A stretch of 64,000 bases of DNA from Phragmitibacter flavus. Lineage in GTDB: Bacteria > Verrucomicrobiota > Verrucomicrobiia > Verrucomicrobiales > Verrucomicrobiaceae. Every line of letters starts with the position of its first letter. The first letter of the stretch is position 1. Of the stretch, positions 63,622 through 64,000 are shown piece after piece. The notes beneath the pieces were generated by a model. It did not search any database, was not told the origin of the DNA, and worked only from the letters and a program-made list of their open reading frames with translations. Where the stretch lies: contig NZ_VAUV01000013.1 in the NCBI RefSeq assembly GCF_005780165.1, forward strand, positions 124,001 to 188,000, given 5' to 3'. The position numbers and the translations under genes are program-made.

Positions 63622-64000
63622 ATGACTAAAAAACAGCCCAAGGATAAAAAGCACCTGACGCCCGATCAACACGAAGAATTGCTCAGCACCCTGCGGACAC
63701 GATTCGACAAGCACATGCACCGTCACCAATGTATTGAATGGGCACAGGTTCAGGCAAAGCTGGAAGCTCACCCCGAGAAATGGTGGTCGCTTCATCAAAT
63801 GGAACAATCCGGCGGTGAACCCGATGTCGTCGGTCACGACCAAAAGTCCGACGAATACCTGTTTTTCGATTGTTCAACAGAAACCCCAAAAGGCCGGACC
63901 AGCGTTTGTTATGACCGCGAAGGTCTGGAATCGAGGAAAGAACACCGACCCAAAACCAGCGCCATCGACATGGCGACCGAAATGGGCATTGAGCTTTTGA
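63622..64000 (+). CDS. DUF4256-family protein (partial, C-terminus outside window)
   Basis: 126 complete codons from the ATG at 63622 run to the window end without a stop. The family sequence is clear: LLSTLRTRFDKHMHRHQ, WAQVQAKLEAHPEKWWSL, MEQSGGEPDVVGHD, YLFFDCSTETPKGRTSVCYDREGL and the start of AIDMATEMGIELL. The function of DUF4256 is unknown; full proteins are about 185 residues, so the missing part should be about 60 residues. Confidence 0.9.
   Translation, partial: MTKKQPKDKKHLTPDQHEELLSTLRTRFDKHMHRHQCIEWAQVQAKLEAHPEKWWSLHQMEQSGGEPDVVGHDQKSDEYLFFDCSTETPKGRTSVCYDREGLESRKEHRPKTSAIDMATEMGIELL

Overview
The window looks like chromosomal DNA of a Gram-negative heterotroph of the Verrucomicrobiota (or a close PVC relative). 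This is inferred from content, not from a database match. The evidence is a DUF1592-type planctomycete/verrucomicrobial cytochrome-like protein, a PEP-CTERM exported protein, two TonB-dependent receptors, a secreted PQQ-type sugar dehydrogenase, a GAF-LytTR regulator and many signal-peptide proteins. The + strand is C-rich almost throughout, so + genes use C-ending codons and - genes use G-ending codons. This also creates many long antisense shadow ORFs, which I left out.

Layout. 0-12.9 kb: housekeeping and envelope genes (beta-propeller protein, DUF4412, mqo, SGNH hydrolase, Kef-type antiporter, uvrC, and a DUF2062-TerC-CNNM membrane operon). The gaps here hold clusters of a short palindromic repeat with a GCCGACG...CGTCGGC core. 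12.9-21.5 kb (- strand): a TonB receptor translationally coupled to a PQQ-type dehydrogenase, a proline-rich microprotein, an HscA/DnaK-like Hsp70 and a solitary DUF1592 protein. 21.5-26.8 kb: YkvA-like protein, a SpoIIE-type phosphatase, a two-helix microprotein, VanZ-like protein and ligA. 27-29.9 kb: class D beta-lactamase, a frameshifted DUF1348 gene overlapping a PNPOx-family gene, and a divergent LysR regulator.

29.9-35.2 kb: a D-glucarate catabolic cluster. GudD makes 5-keto-4-deoxyglucarate, a GarL-type aldolase cleaves it to pyruvate and tartronate semialdehyde, GarR reduces the latter to glycerate, and a GntP permease imports substrate. A VapBC toxin-antitoxin pair sits inside this cluster. 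35.2-39.1 kb: small unknown genes, a Fic-tail-like winged-helix protein with a strong upstream palindrome, a TIM-barrel/esterase pair and a GAF-LytTR regulator. 39.1-43.1 kb: a 0.6 kb noncoding stretch, a PEP-CTERM protein and a siderophore-type receptor. 43.2-54.2 kb (- strand): serine hydrolase, a three-gene transglutaminase / circularly permuted ATP-grasp-alpha-E / transglutaminase-DUF2126 operon, and an S9 peptidase.

54.3-60.6 kb is the most unusual part. Four + strand genes for exported proteins, each overlapping the next by 4 bases, include a putative HExxH metalloprotease. They converge on an ompA-family gene and are flanked by two gene remnants: an ompA 3' end differing only by synonymous changes on one side, and a 112-base piece of the metalloprotease gene on the other. 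This looks like a locus shaped by duplication and deletion. The window ends with an RsmA-Nudix fusion, a sugar-binding lipoprotein and the start of a DUF4256 gene. I saw no rRNA, tRNA, CRISPR array or intact insertion sequence.
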